DNA of 38,537 bases, taken from contig LVLI01000288.1 in NCBI GenBank assembly GCA_001687465.1, positions 1-38,537 of the forward strand, given 5' to 3'. The translations under genes and the position numbers were made by a program. Positions within the stretch are counted from its first letter, which is position 1, and the number at the start of each line of letters is the position of its first letter. This document shows positions 1-8,732 of the stretch, in pieces. The notes beneath the pieces were generated by a model that did not search any database, had not been told where the DNA came from, and saw nothing but the letters and a program-made list of their open reading frames with translations. This DNA is from Halocafeteria seosinensis. Its lineage: Eukaryota; Sar; Bigyra; Bicosoecida.

Positions 1-622
1 GTACGAACTTTCCAGAAATTCAACTACGAGCTTTTTAACTGCAACAACTTTAATATACGCTATTGGAGCTGGAATTACCGCGGCTGCTGGCACCAGACTT
101 GCCCTCCAATGGCTTTCGTTAAGGGGTTTAAATTGTACTCATTCCAATTACGAAACCCGTTGGGTTCCGTATCGTTATTTCATGTCACTACCTCCCTGTG
201 TTAGGATTGGGTAATTTACGCGCCTGCTGCCTTCCTTGGATGTGGTAGCCGTTTCTCAGGCTCCCTCTCCGGAATCGAACCCTAATTCTCCGTTACCCGT
301 TAAAGCCATGGTAGGCCAATACCCTACCATCGAAAGCTGATAGGGCAGAAACTTGAATGAAACATCGCTGCAAGAGCGATTCGTTCAGTTATTATGATTC
401 ACCCAAAGTGTTGGTTAGTATCTAATAAATACACCCTTGACAGGGGTTTAGCGCATGTATTAGCTCTAGAATTACTACGGTTATCCATGTAGAGGGACTA
501 TCAAAGAAACTATAACTGATATAATGAGCCATTCGCAGTTTCACCGTATAAAGGTTTATACTTAGACATGCATGGCTTAATCTTTGAGACAAGCGTATGA
601 CTACTGGCAGGATCAACCAGGT
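1..622 (-). rRNA. 18S small-subunit rRNA, 5' part (partial)
   Basis: The minus strand reads as the 5' third of a eukaryotic cytosolic 18S rRNA. The 5' end is the universal start (AACCTGGTTGATCCTGCCAG, ending at about 622). Further in are the conserved blocks around the CCGCGGTAATTCCAGC universal site near 70–90. The gene leaves the window at base 1 at the start of the V4 region, so about two thirds is missing. Transcription runs leftward, away from the protein genes. The sequence looks intact and functional rather than degenerate. Its variable regions resemble stramenopile/SAR sequences, but I cannot place it further by eye. Confidence 0.97.
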
Positions 623-1642
623 TTCTATCATTTATTGCACGGAGACACTCACTCGCTCACGCACGCACCCCCTCCAATAAAGGAAGGCAAAGAGAGAGAG
701 AGAGTATCCACAGACAATACACCTCATTTCATCTTTCGCAAGAATGAAAACGAGATGCTCTCGGAAAAAAGAGTCATCTTTTCACTGACAGCAACAATAG
801 GTTAGGAGGACCTTTCTGAAGAAGGTGTCGTAACAACATCAACTTCATTTCCTGTAGCCTTCATTGCAACATTCCCCGAATGCGACAGAAACATATGATC
901 AAGATACATATCTTCAATTCATATATTACATGCCACTTTCGAAGCAGGGTTGGTGCGAATGAACCCAACACTCGATACAATGATCGAGGGGTTGACATCC
1001 ACCCAGGCCTCTGCTACTTTTGTGTTGTATGTAAGCGATATCATTCAAGATATACAGTACAAACCGACCCACACTGCTTCCTCTATGACAAGCATAAAAA
1101 TTGAAGCACCGATGGACTTTACCCTGGTCAACTTCATAGCTTTCGAGACGAAAGAACATCTGTCAGGCTCGTGGGAACCTCAGAGAAGAATGTGCAACGG
1201 ATCACACACTCTCAGACTGAAGCAGCTATAAAGTAATGCCACAGTTCGTCCAAAAACTGAACAATACTAATGGCTGTAGATGCTCGTATGTTCTCAACCA
1301 TTACTGATCGAGGACTACTACTCCTACGTATATAGCGCTATTTGTGTATTGCGTAACCCGGAGGAACGGACAGCTGCAACGCAATCTCTGTTCTGAGATC
1401 AGCCCCTCACTCAACGGCTCTATGCGCTTTCCGCTCCTGTCTGCCAGACAAAGCAGCAGAGCTTGCGACTGTACTAACCTCTCAATGCGTGATTGCGCAT
1501 GTCGTTGTGGGCGACTACTGTAATGGAATTAGGAATCAGCTGTGGACAATAGGAGATGGAGCTAGCACACGACTGATGGGAATTGGTGGTGAACTCTAGA
1601 AGATAAGAGATGGTTCAGGGAACAACTTTTGACTAGATGGTG

Positions 1643-1661
1643 AAAAAAAAAAAAAAAAAAA
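1643..1661 (+). repeat. 19-base poly(A) run
   Basis: An uninterrupted run of 19 A residues lies in the spacer, about 130 bp before the dispersed repeat copy. It could be a simple homopolymer tract or the trace of a retroposed poly(A) tail. No flanking target-site duplication was obvious by eye. Confidence 0.8.
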
Positions 1662-1683
1662 GAGGTGTGAACTTTGCCTAGAT

Positions 1684-1699
1684 GCATGCCATGGCATGC
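1684..1699. repeat. 16-bp perfect palindrome
   Basis: GCATGCCATGGCATGC is a perfect self-complementary sequence with no spacer. It lies 25 bp upstream of a perfect 7-bp stem hairpin and about 95 bp upstream of the dispersed repeat. It could be a protein dimer site, a cruciform or a fossil of a mobile element end. Nothing here decides between these. Confidence 0.85.
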
Positions 1700-1724
1700 T
1701 AGAAGGTTGTTGGTGCTCCCTACA

Positions 1725-1741
1725 GTGTAAAAGGTTTACAC
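1725..1741. repeat. short perfect hairpin
   Basis: GTGTAAA and TTTACAC form a perfect 7-bp stem closed by the three bases AGG. It is close to the 16-bp palindrome, making this a small cluster of symmetrical sequences in the rDNA-proximal spacer. Function unknown. Confidence 0.8.
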
Positions 1742-1792
1742 CCCTGTGCTCATGCACGCTTGGTGGACGCCTCGGGACAGCCAAAGTGAAGT

Positions 1793-1898
1793 GAACAGCG
1801 ACGGGCCCGCTGCTTAACACGGGCGCATACCGCTCCTCGTTAAGAGGATGTGGTCAACTTCCCGGCCGGTGGGCTATCTGTCACATTAGTGTGTGTGT
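1793..1898 (+). repeat. dispersed repeat, copy A (inverted relative to copy B)
   Basis: This segment of about 106 bp, ending in a short GT run, recurs in inverted orientation at 38337–38447. Outside the core and the length of the GT run I find two substitutions. Near its left end is a stem (CAGCG/CGCTG) with the 7-base spacer ACGGGCC at 1801–1807. The spacer is flipped relative to the rest of the repeat when the copies are compared. Flanking sequence on both sides is not shared, so the boundaries are fairly sharp. No coding capacity or clear Pol III A/B boxes were seen. It could be a short non-autonomous mobile element or a subtelomeric/rDNA-linked repeat. Confidence 0.85.
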
Positions 1899-2041
1899 AA
1901 GTGAAGTCGATCTCACTGCTGCTCAGAAAGATGGTTTATGTTTCAACAATAATTTGACGATCCGCTCCACACAACACAGAGCTAAGGAGGTACAGTAATC
2001 TACTGGTGACTGGCAGTATTCACTTTCATACTGCGAGGTAC

Positions 2042-2209
2042 AAAAGAAATTGGTTCCAGATGTGTTAAATGAACAGTTCCCCATGCTCTTTCCTTCCTGA
2101 ACTCCACTCAACTACCCCAAGCGTTCAAAGAATTTGGTTCCAGATGTGTTCAATGAACAGTTCCCCATACTCTTTCCTTCCTGAACTCCACTCAACTACC
2201 CCAAGCGTT
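2042..2209 (+). repeat. 84-bp direct tandem duplication (two copies)
   Basis: Two adjacent copies with an 84-base period: the block beginning TGGTTCCAGATGTGTT at 2051 recurs at 2135. The match continues to about 2125 and 2209, with two substitutions over the well-matched part. The period is a multiple of three, so an open frame passes through both copies. The frame has no other protein-like features, and I do not call it a gene. Confidence 0.9.
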
Positions 2210-2502
2210 GAGTCGTATACTGCCGGTAGACTTGTTACCTTCCACTGTCGACAGTGTCGAAGTCAACTTGAAGAGAAAATGTGCAGCTCCCAGCTTCACA
2301 ACCAGCACGTTGTGTACCATATGGTAGCAGTGGTTTGTAGCTGCCACAATTATCTACCGCGTGGTTTGAATTAACACGTGTTGAATTGAATGAAATTCGC
2401 TCGTTGGCGCTCCACCTTATTGTAAAGACAAAGGAAAGAAAGAAACGAAACAGACAAGAGCAGCTTTTTCCTTTTTTTTTTTTTTTGGTTGAGAAGACCT
2501 CC

Positions 2503-4923
2503 ATGTCTTGTACAGCAACTGCTACGATGCAGTCCAAACACACTTTTCCGAGTGGCTCGCCCTCTCTTAAAGCTATTCGGAGTCAGCAACTGGCAGAGAA
2601 ACTCTCCTTGGAGGAAGAGAGTGGTGGAAATGCGACTATCGGTGAACACGGCAATTCTGGTTCAAGCCATATGTCAGCCAGGGAACACTCCTTGCGCGAG
2701 AAAGACGCACAAAGTGAGGTTGGTTCGGGTCGGACTTTGGCTCAGAGGCTTTTCGGAAGTCAGCAGCAGCAGGATCAAGAAGCTGGGGAGGATTCGGACT
2801 ATTTGCTGGCTATGAAATTGCAAAGGTTCTACGACGGGCAGAACCGGAACCAGGGGCAAGTGTGTGATGATGACTCAGGATCACCAGTTGGAGACGATAG
2901 CACCGTCAACCGAACGGATCGTGTCCTTAATAGCAACGTTGCGTCCTCTGAAGACCAGATTGGGCACGTCACTTGTCGGGATAGGAGCAATGAGACGGAG
3001 AGTATGTCATGGAAATTAGAGCACTGATGTGGCTTGTCTTACTGTGCCTTGTCTTTTCTCGCAGCGGATAACGATTTTGCAATAGCGCTACAGATCCAAG
3101 AACAGGAAGAATCAGGGGCCCTGTATAGTCGTAGTCAACGTTTACAACCGCAAGGCAAAGGTAAGCGTCGCTCACTACACCCATCTCGCAACTCGTGTGA
3201 TCTAGTACGCGGCTCTTTACTCAGTCCGTTTGCGCACCCGAGAAGATCAGTGGGTTAATTATGGTAACGAACATCGAAAACCATTATCGGGGGAAGCGGA
3301 ACAGGAAGGCCAAACATTTGAACCGCATGATACCGACCTCCAGGATTGGGAAGATGAACGAGAATTTCAACGACTCAAGGGAGCTCAAATACATACTGTG
3401 TCGGCTGGAGGAAGCACAAAGACCATGACGAAACATGATTCTGCCATATGTGGAAGACGCAATGCTCGCGATCTGGAGCAACAATTCCCCGAAATGGTGG
3501 GGGATCTAACGTTCGACTCACCTCGGGGTGGAAGACTAAGCGCGGAAGGAGGCGGCGAACGACTACGCATTGGAACCACTGTATATAACGATTTGAGGCG
3601 GCGTTTAAGCAAGAACCGAACTCTTGCTAAGGGGCATTCGGGCGGTCATAGAGTTGAACGCGAAGAATTTTCTACCCATGAAGGGGCTATGGATAAGCGA
3701 ACAAGGTTGCTAGTTTTTAAGCTCGTTAACAATGGACTGATCGACCGTCTTCACGGCTGCGTGAAGGCGGGAAAGGAGGCAAATATCTACTTTGCCGAGG
3801 GATGGCATCCGTCTGTGGACGCTATTGATGATGGGGAAGCCACAGAAGATGACGCCTCATCATCGAACAATGAAGAGGCTGCCGCTGGACGACATTCAGC
3901 CAGCTTTGTAGATGCAGAGGATGAAGAGGTTGGGTTTGACGATGAAGACGAACAATGTACAAAAACCCATCCAGAGACTGCGGTGTGTGTCGAGTGTCCT
4001 GGAGGTGACCACCATGAAGCGAGAACAGGGGAAGAATTGTATCACATAGTCCCCCAACCAGTTACTGAGATGCGCAGTGGAGAAGATGCGGCTGTGGCTG
4101 TGAAAATTTTTCGCACTACCCTGAATGAATTCAAGAATAGGAAGGATTACATCACTGGTGACAGGCGTAAGTCTATGAGCAACGCCTGTTGATACGAGAC
4201 TGACAGTGTCTCATTTCTCTCTGGCGTGCAGGTTTCCGCCATGTCAACCTCAAGAAGGAAAGTCCGAGGAAGATTATAACCATTTGGGCAAAGAAAGAAT
4301 TCGCCAACTTATGTCGCATCTATCGAGCGGGTATTCCTTGTCCAGAACCGTTGTTAGCTCGCAAGCATATTTTACTTCAGTCCTTTATCGGAGTTGATGG
4401 GTGGCCGGCTCCCGAGCTACATGAAGTTGGGAGGGGGAAAACTAATGACCCCGGTAAACTGTCGGACAAACAGTGGCAAAAAATTTATTACCAGGTAGCT
4501 AGAATCATTTGCGCTTTGTACCATCGCTGTAGGCTTGTCCATGCGGATTTATCGGAACGAAACCTTCTTTGGTATGATAAAAAGGTGTGGGTTATAGATG
4601 TGGCACAGGCAGTACAGCGAGAGCATCCGCGAGCCGACGAATTCTTGATGAGAGACATAAGAAACATTACCAACTACTTTCAGAGAAGAACTTCAATTCG
4701 TGTCCTTCCCCCAGAGAGATTATACGACTTTGTTAAGGATCCCTCAGTATCCACTGACAAGGCGGTACTGCATCGATACACAAAACTAGCGGATCGACAA
4801 TATTTGAGACAGCTTCCAGCGAGAAGCTCTCATTATGCGCTGGGATCAAAGGAAGATCCAGTTGTGAAGCAACTCAAAGGGATGCTGCTCGGCGAAGTTA
4901 CGACCCCAGGAGACTCCGGGTAA
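2503..4923 (+). CDS. RIOK3: RIO-family atypical protein kinase, RIOK3 type
   Basis: Predicted 742-residue RIO kinase; the family acts in late 40S ribosome maturation. Exons 2503–3001, 3065–3160, 3225–4166 and 4232–4923 join in frame. The RIOK3 subtype is shown by three N-terminal features. Near residue 30 is a SEQLAKELQLEEE-like segment, seen here as SQQLAEKLSLEEE, and further LQ-rich acidic segments follow. The motif TKHDSAICGRRNA is near residue 268. The nucleotide loop AGKEANIY is at about 380, the Lys in VKIF at about 492, then TTLNEFKNR. The catalytic loop HADLSERN (Asp618, Asn623) and the metal-binding Asp635 in VIDVAQ are all present, so it should be active. About 95 acidic, low-complexity residues (coordinates 3803–4090) separate the nucleotide loop from the Lys. 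ATG 2503 is the first in-frame ATG; 2527 is an alternative. Confidence 0.9.
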
Positions 4924-4937
4924 CTGCGCGCCCCTCC

Positions 4938-7553
4938 CTACCATTGGTCAATGTCACCCGGCCACGCTTCTTCACTCTCGATCACTATTGAATCATTCTT
5001 GATCTGCTCCTGCTGCAGTACATAGGGTCCAAACCGCACTGCAGGTGACTCACTAGACGCTTCGAGCAATAAACGCCTCAATGATTGCCCATTGTAAGAA
5101 TACCCAGCCCCATCGGCTTCCGGCCCCTTCTCTTTTCCATCTCCGGTGCTTTTCTTGCCGCGATTAGGACTTCGTTTGCTCTTACTTTTCTTCATTTTTT
5201 GTCTCTTAGCTTCCCTCCAACGTTTCGCTGTCTTCTCTCCGTCAGGCCGCGCTCTTTCGCTCGAGACCTCAGGGAATGGACCGGCCGGTGAAGAGCCGAG
5301 ATTCTCAGTAGGGGAACGAGGACTTTTCTTTTCTAATTTGTCTAGTCGATCCTGAGCTTTCCAAGCTACTTGGATTGCGAGATCGCGATCGCGACGCACT
5401 TCCTGCAGTTTAGCTTCTACATCGCTACAGTTACCGCAAGAATTTAAGGCTGTGCTTTCATTGCCGGTACGTTGAGCGGATAACGCTTCTGATAATTTGT
5501 CTTCCAGTTCTTTCACTTGGTCTTTTAGAAGCATGATTTCCGAATCTTTATCTCTATCTCCCGCTACCGAATTAGGCTGCACCCCAAACTCTATAGTAGG
5601 GATCAAAGAAAGTCGTGGTGTCCTCCTTGGGATGCTCTCGCTATTCCTCGGAGAAGAAACACTCAATTGAGATAAGAAGTCTTGAATCGAAGGTTCCCCA
5701 AGGCTCCGTCTTCTAGAATGCTCATCTTCCTTCTTCTTAGAAACTCGCTTTCGCCTGGCGTGCTGAGGAATGGATTGCGGCGAAATTTCTGGAGGTTCCG
5801 CTCTTGCCTTCGGTCGCGTCCCTCCCCCGCTGGTCGCAGCATCTTCCTCTTCCACAGAACGAGATGCTTCCCTGCCAGCATGACCAAGGCGCGTGCCTCT
5901 AAGCGACTGACCGGCTGTGGTTGTCTCTTTAGCACTGTTAGTCGGTCCTTCGACTCGGTCATCCTGCTTCAGTTCTGAGCCGGTTATTGCCTGCGACATC
6001 TCCAAATCATTATTCTCTGGCACAGATTCGATTCTCTGTTGCTTTGCTTGCTCTGCTAAGTTGTATTGTTCAGTATTCATTCCTGATGCATCACTGTTCT
6101 CGGTTGGAGACTCCTTACTTCGAGTTCGGCTACGGGGAGGAGGAGGAGGTTTACTTTTGAGTGGTGCTTTGGAAGACTTGCCACCAGCGTCAACTCCAGG
6201 TGCAGGAGGCGGGGAAGGGGCAGTGGTCGTGCTGGCCTTCGATGCACGTTGGAAAGAAGTGGTGCTGATGGGTCGCGAAGAGTCCTGATCGTTAGGTGGC
6301 GGAACGGGAGATGATCCTTTGGCAGGTGGTGGAGGTGCTGGCTCTTCATCGGAACTATCTCCTGGAGGAGGAACCGGTTGTAACCTCTCCGTCGACATAG
6401 AATGTGTCTCGTGGGTTTCTTCGTCTCCCTGTGAGCGCGACGTTCCCACATGAGAACTTACCGGTGGAGGATGAACAGGAGGACCAGACTGCGGTTTTTT
6501 GGGTGACTGTGCACCAACTTTAGGGGGTGGTCGTGGAGGACTAGACGAGGTACTTGGATCGCTAGGTTTAGCTGACGATGATGGCGGTGGTTTCGGCGAC
6601 CCCGTGGGTTTGCTTCTTGGAGGGGGTGGAGGAGCAGGAGCGCTGCCCCCGGTCGAAACTGACTCTGAAATTCCCTTCGTTGTTGCCTGGGCCGGTTTCC
6701 GCGGCTGTGACGGAGGAGAAGTTAAAGCTTCTATCGCACGTGCCATAGCATATGACTGTTCAGCGGACTCTGTAGAACCTTCAGAGGCCTCAGTACCACC
6801 AACAAACGGCTTTGCAGGGTATGCCTGTTGCTGTGTTCGGATAGTGTTCCCCGGAGACAATGTTTTGGGTGGAGGTGGTGGTGCTGGGGTGCTTCGATTT
6901 TCGCCCGAAGCGCCCGTTGGTTTCGGAGGCGCAGGAACGGAAATATTACCTGCTGTCCCTCCCGTTTGCGAAGGGACTGACGGTTGCGCTTTCTTCGGAG
7001 GGGGAACAGGTCCACCATTCATAGATTTGTTTGGCTGACCAGCGGGTTTAGGAGGGGGAGCGGGAGCGCCTCGACTAGTCCCTGTATCATCGTGATTTGC
7101 CGACTTGACCCGTGGAGGTGCTGGAGGATTGTTGGGAGTTGACGTACTCTCCGTTTTGGATGTGGCACCTGAGGACTTCCCATCTGGAGGTGGAGGGGCA
7201 GGCAATTTGCTTGAAGGTTTTGCCGATGGTGGTAGAGGCGCAGGGGTAGATTTGTTTCCGGAACCATCCGACGACGCTCCAGAGCTAGCGGGCGGCTTCC
7301 GGCTTTGAGGCTGGGAGCCAGGTTGCATTTGGCCTGGGGGAGCAGCCTTCGAAGACATCGGTTTCGGAGGGGGTTGAGGGGAACTTTTCTGTTCTTGCAA
7401 TGTCGCACTTTGTTTTGGTTGCGATCCTGGTGGAGCCGGTGGGACTTTCTTGTTTTCAGGTTGTCCAGGGGGCTTCGGTGGAGGCTGAGCTCCGGGAGCT
7501 TTGGGAGCCGGTGCATCCTTCCGAGGGGATGGTGGAGGTGTGGGAGAGGACAT
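4938..7553 (-). CDS. proline-rich coiled-coil protein, unknown function
   Basis: Single-exon gene for about 871 residues, not recognised as a named family. The first 480 or so residues are dominated by Pro/Ser/Lys with repeated APPPPKP- and PAPPPPP-type runs. These are typical ligands of SH3, WW, EVH1 or profilin modules. No formin FH2, WH2 or other folded domain is apparent. Residues about 665–745 look like a coiled coil (EIMLLKDQVKELEDKLSEAL and a second charged segment). A strongly basic stretch near 773–800 (KRQKMKKSKSKRS) could be a nuclear signal. The frame is open 52 codons further upstream (to 7709), but I chose ATG 7553 because the low-complexity protein starts cleanly there (MSSPTPPPSP). 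A cytoskeletal scaffold role is a guess. The stop lies 14 bp from the RIOK3 stop, facing it. Confidence 0.7.
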   Translation of the reverse strand: MSSPTPPPSPRKDAPAPKAPGAQPPPKPPGQPENKKVPPAPPGSQPKQSATLQEQKSSPQPPPKPMSSKAAPPGQMQPGSQPQSRKPPASSGASSDGSGNKSTPAPLPPSAKPSSKLPAPPPPDGKSSGATSKTESTSTPNNPPAPPRVKSANHDDTGTSRGAPAPPPKPAGQPNKSMNGGPVPPPKKAQPSVPSQTGGTAGNISVPAPPKPTGASGENRSTPAPPPPPKTLSPGNTIRTQQQAYPAKPFVGGTEASEGSTESAEQSYAMARAIEALTSPPSQPRKPAQATTKGISESVSTGGSAPAPPPPPRSKPTGSPKPPPSSSAKPSDPSTSSSPPRPPPKVGAQSPKKPQSGPPVHPPPVSSHVGTSRSQGDEETHETHSMSTERLQPVPPPGDSSDEEPAPPPPAKGSSPVPPPNDQDSSRPISTTSFQRASKASTTTAPSPPPAPGVDAGGKSSKAPLKSKPPPPPRSRTRSKESPTENSDASGMNTEQYNLAEQAKQQRIESVPENNDLEMSQAITGSELKQDDRVEGPTNSAKETTTAGQSLRGTRLGHAGREASRSVEEEDAATSGGGTRPKARAEPPEISPQSIPQHARRKRVSKKKEDEHSRRRSLGEPSIQDFLSQLSVSSPRNSESIPRRTPRLSLIPTIEFGVQPNSVAGDRDKDSEIMLLKDQVKELEDKLSEALSAQRTGNESTALNSCGNCSDVEAKLQEVRRDRDLAIQVAWKAQDRLDKLEKKSPRSPTENLGSSPAGPFPEVSSERARPDGEKTAKRWREAKRQKMKKSKSKRSPNRGKKSTGDGKEKGPEADGAGYSYNGQSLRRLLLEASSESPAVRFGPYVLQQEQIKNDSIVIESEEAWPGDIDQW

Positions 7554-8732
7554 TTTGATTCCACAAAGGCTCGAGTGATCGGGGCGCCAAGCAATGTTAG
7601 GTGCACGTAGGCCTTCAATCCGGTCGTGCTGTCGGTTGTGCTTCTTGTGCCTGCTCCAATCTCTACATAAAACACTCAGAAGTCCATGTATGGGGGTGCG
7701 ACTTAACAACAGAGATTGCTATAAAAATTCTAAAAATCTGAATACCGGACTCTTCGTGGACAAGAAGAGACTTCAAACGTCAACGCTCGCGTTCGACGCG
7801 AGAAAAGGCGCAACGAAGTACCGACGAACAGCACAGCAAATTCGCGCGTCCTCTATCTATTACACAGGATAGGCGCGATGCTCTCAAAACAACGCTGTAT
7901 GGTTGCCAATCTACTCGCCTATTCAACTACGTGCAAGCAACACGTTAAATTCGCACACCCAGCGAGATCGAGCTCGTGTGAGTGTTTGCGAGTGAGTTGC
8001 GACGGCTGGCTGTTGAAGTCGCATGTGAGAACCTTTTTGGCACCAACTGGTATTGTGTGGCTCACCCCAACAGCAATGCAGCCTTAAATTGACTAACGGT
8101 GGCGATAGAAGGGTGAATTCATAGCAGGTCATTCATATGCACCTTATGAACTTTTATATCGAACAGGGTAGCTCTGCAACTGTCCACGCCATCCAAAGCG
8201 TGACCCACAAGTAAAAAATACTGCAGAAATATCCTACTTTGTTTCAAATGCCATAGCACCACCTATTGGCTCCGTTGTATCCTGCGAGAATTGCATTTTC
8301 ACTGCTTGACAGGCCGCTGTACCACGGGTAGTCGGCTCTCTTGTGGATGAATGGTAGTCTACCCCGTATTTTGGAGATTCAACTCAATTGATACAACTGA
8401 TTTTCCTCCTCGTGGTTTTGCTCAGGGTATCGAATTCGAGAAGCAGTTAGAAGCGTCAAACCAAGCAGAAAAGCTCATTCAATGCTGCAAGCAGTGGCCG
8501 CACAGAGGTCTACTGAGGTGTTTTACCGTATGGCTTCTCTGGTTAACTGTTAGTGTTTGATAGCATATGAACACACTATACGATTTCTACAACACTTGGG
8601 AAGCACACAGGGTAAGATCACACGGACGTATCCGTTGAGTTAACAATATATGAGTGAGCCGGTTGATGTACGTGTATTCTTGAGTGAAATACACAGTTTC
8701 TGTCGCAACCGTTGCACGGTAACCAAGAGCAA
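7554..8732. other. intergenic region (promoter of proline-rich gene / PDS5 3' flank)
   Basis: About 1.2 kb between two minus-strand genes. It should hold the 3' UTR of PDS5 and the promoter and 5' UTR of the proline-rich gene. Open frames are short and have no recognisable protein character. I saw no tRNA, snRNA or repeat. Confidence 0.5.

Larger units (their letters stand above)
623..2502. other. rDNA upstream spacer and RIOK3 5' region
   Basis: This 1.9 kb stretch lies between the 18S 5' end and the first protein gene. The part next to the 18S gene should hold the 5' external transcribed spacer and Pol I promoter; I cannot recognise either by motif. It contains a short GA-dinucleotide tract near 690–701, a 19-base A run (1643–1661), a palindrome, a hairpin, a dispersed repeat copy and an 84-bp duplication, each listed separately. 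A 15-base T run (2472–2486) sits just before the RIOK3 start codon. Short open frames here lack recognisable protein character, and one is simply the translated duplication. I see no 5S rRNA or tRNA. Confidence 0.6.

Noticed and set aside
422-805. Open frames across the 18S gene and its 5' flank
   Set aside because: They overlap highly conserved rRNA sequence and a low-complexity GA tract; no protein character.
2069-2374. Open frame of 101 codons in the spacer with an internal amino-acid repeat
   Set aside because: The repeat is just the 84-bp DNA duplication translated; the frame is not open because of selection and has no family match.
5085-7675. Several antisense and alternative-frame open frames of 60–218 codons over the proline-rich gene
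   Set aside because: GC-rich proline codons on one strand create stop-free shadow frames rich in Gly or Leu on others; none has a domain.
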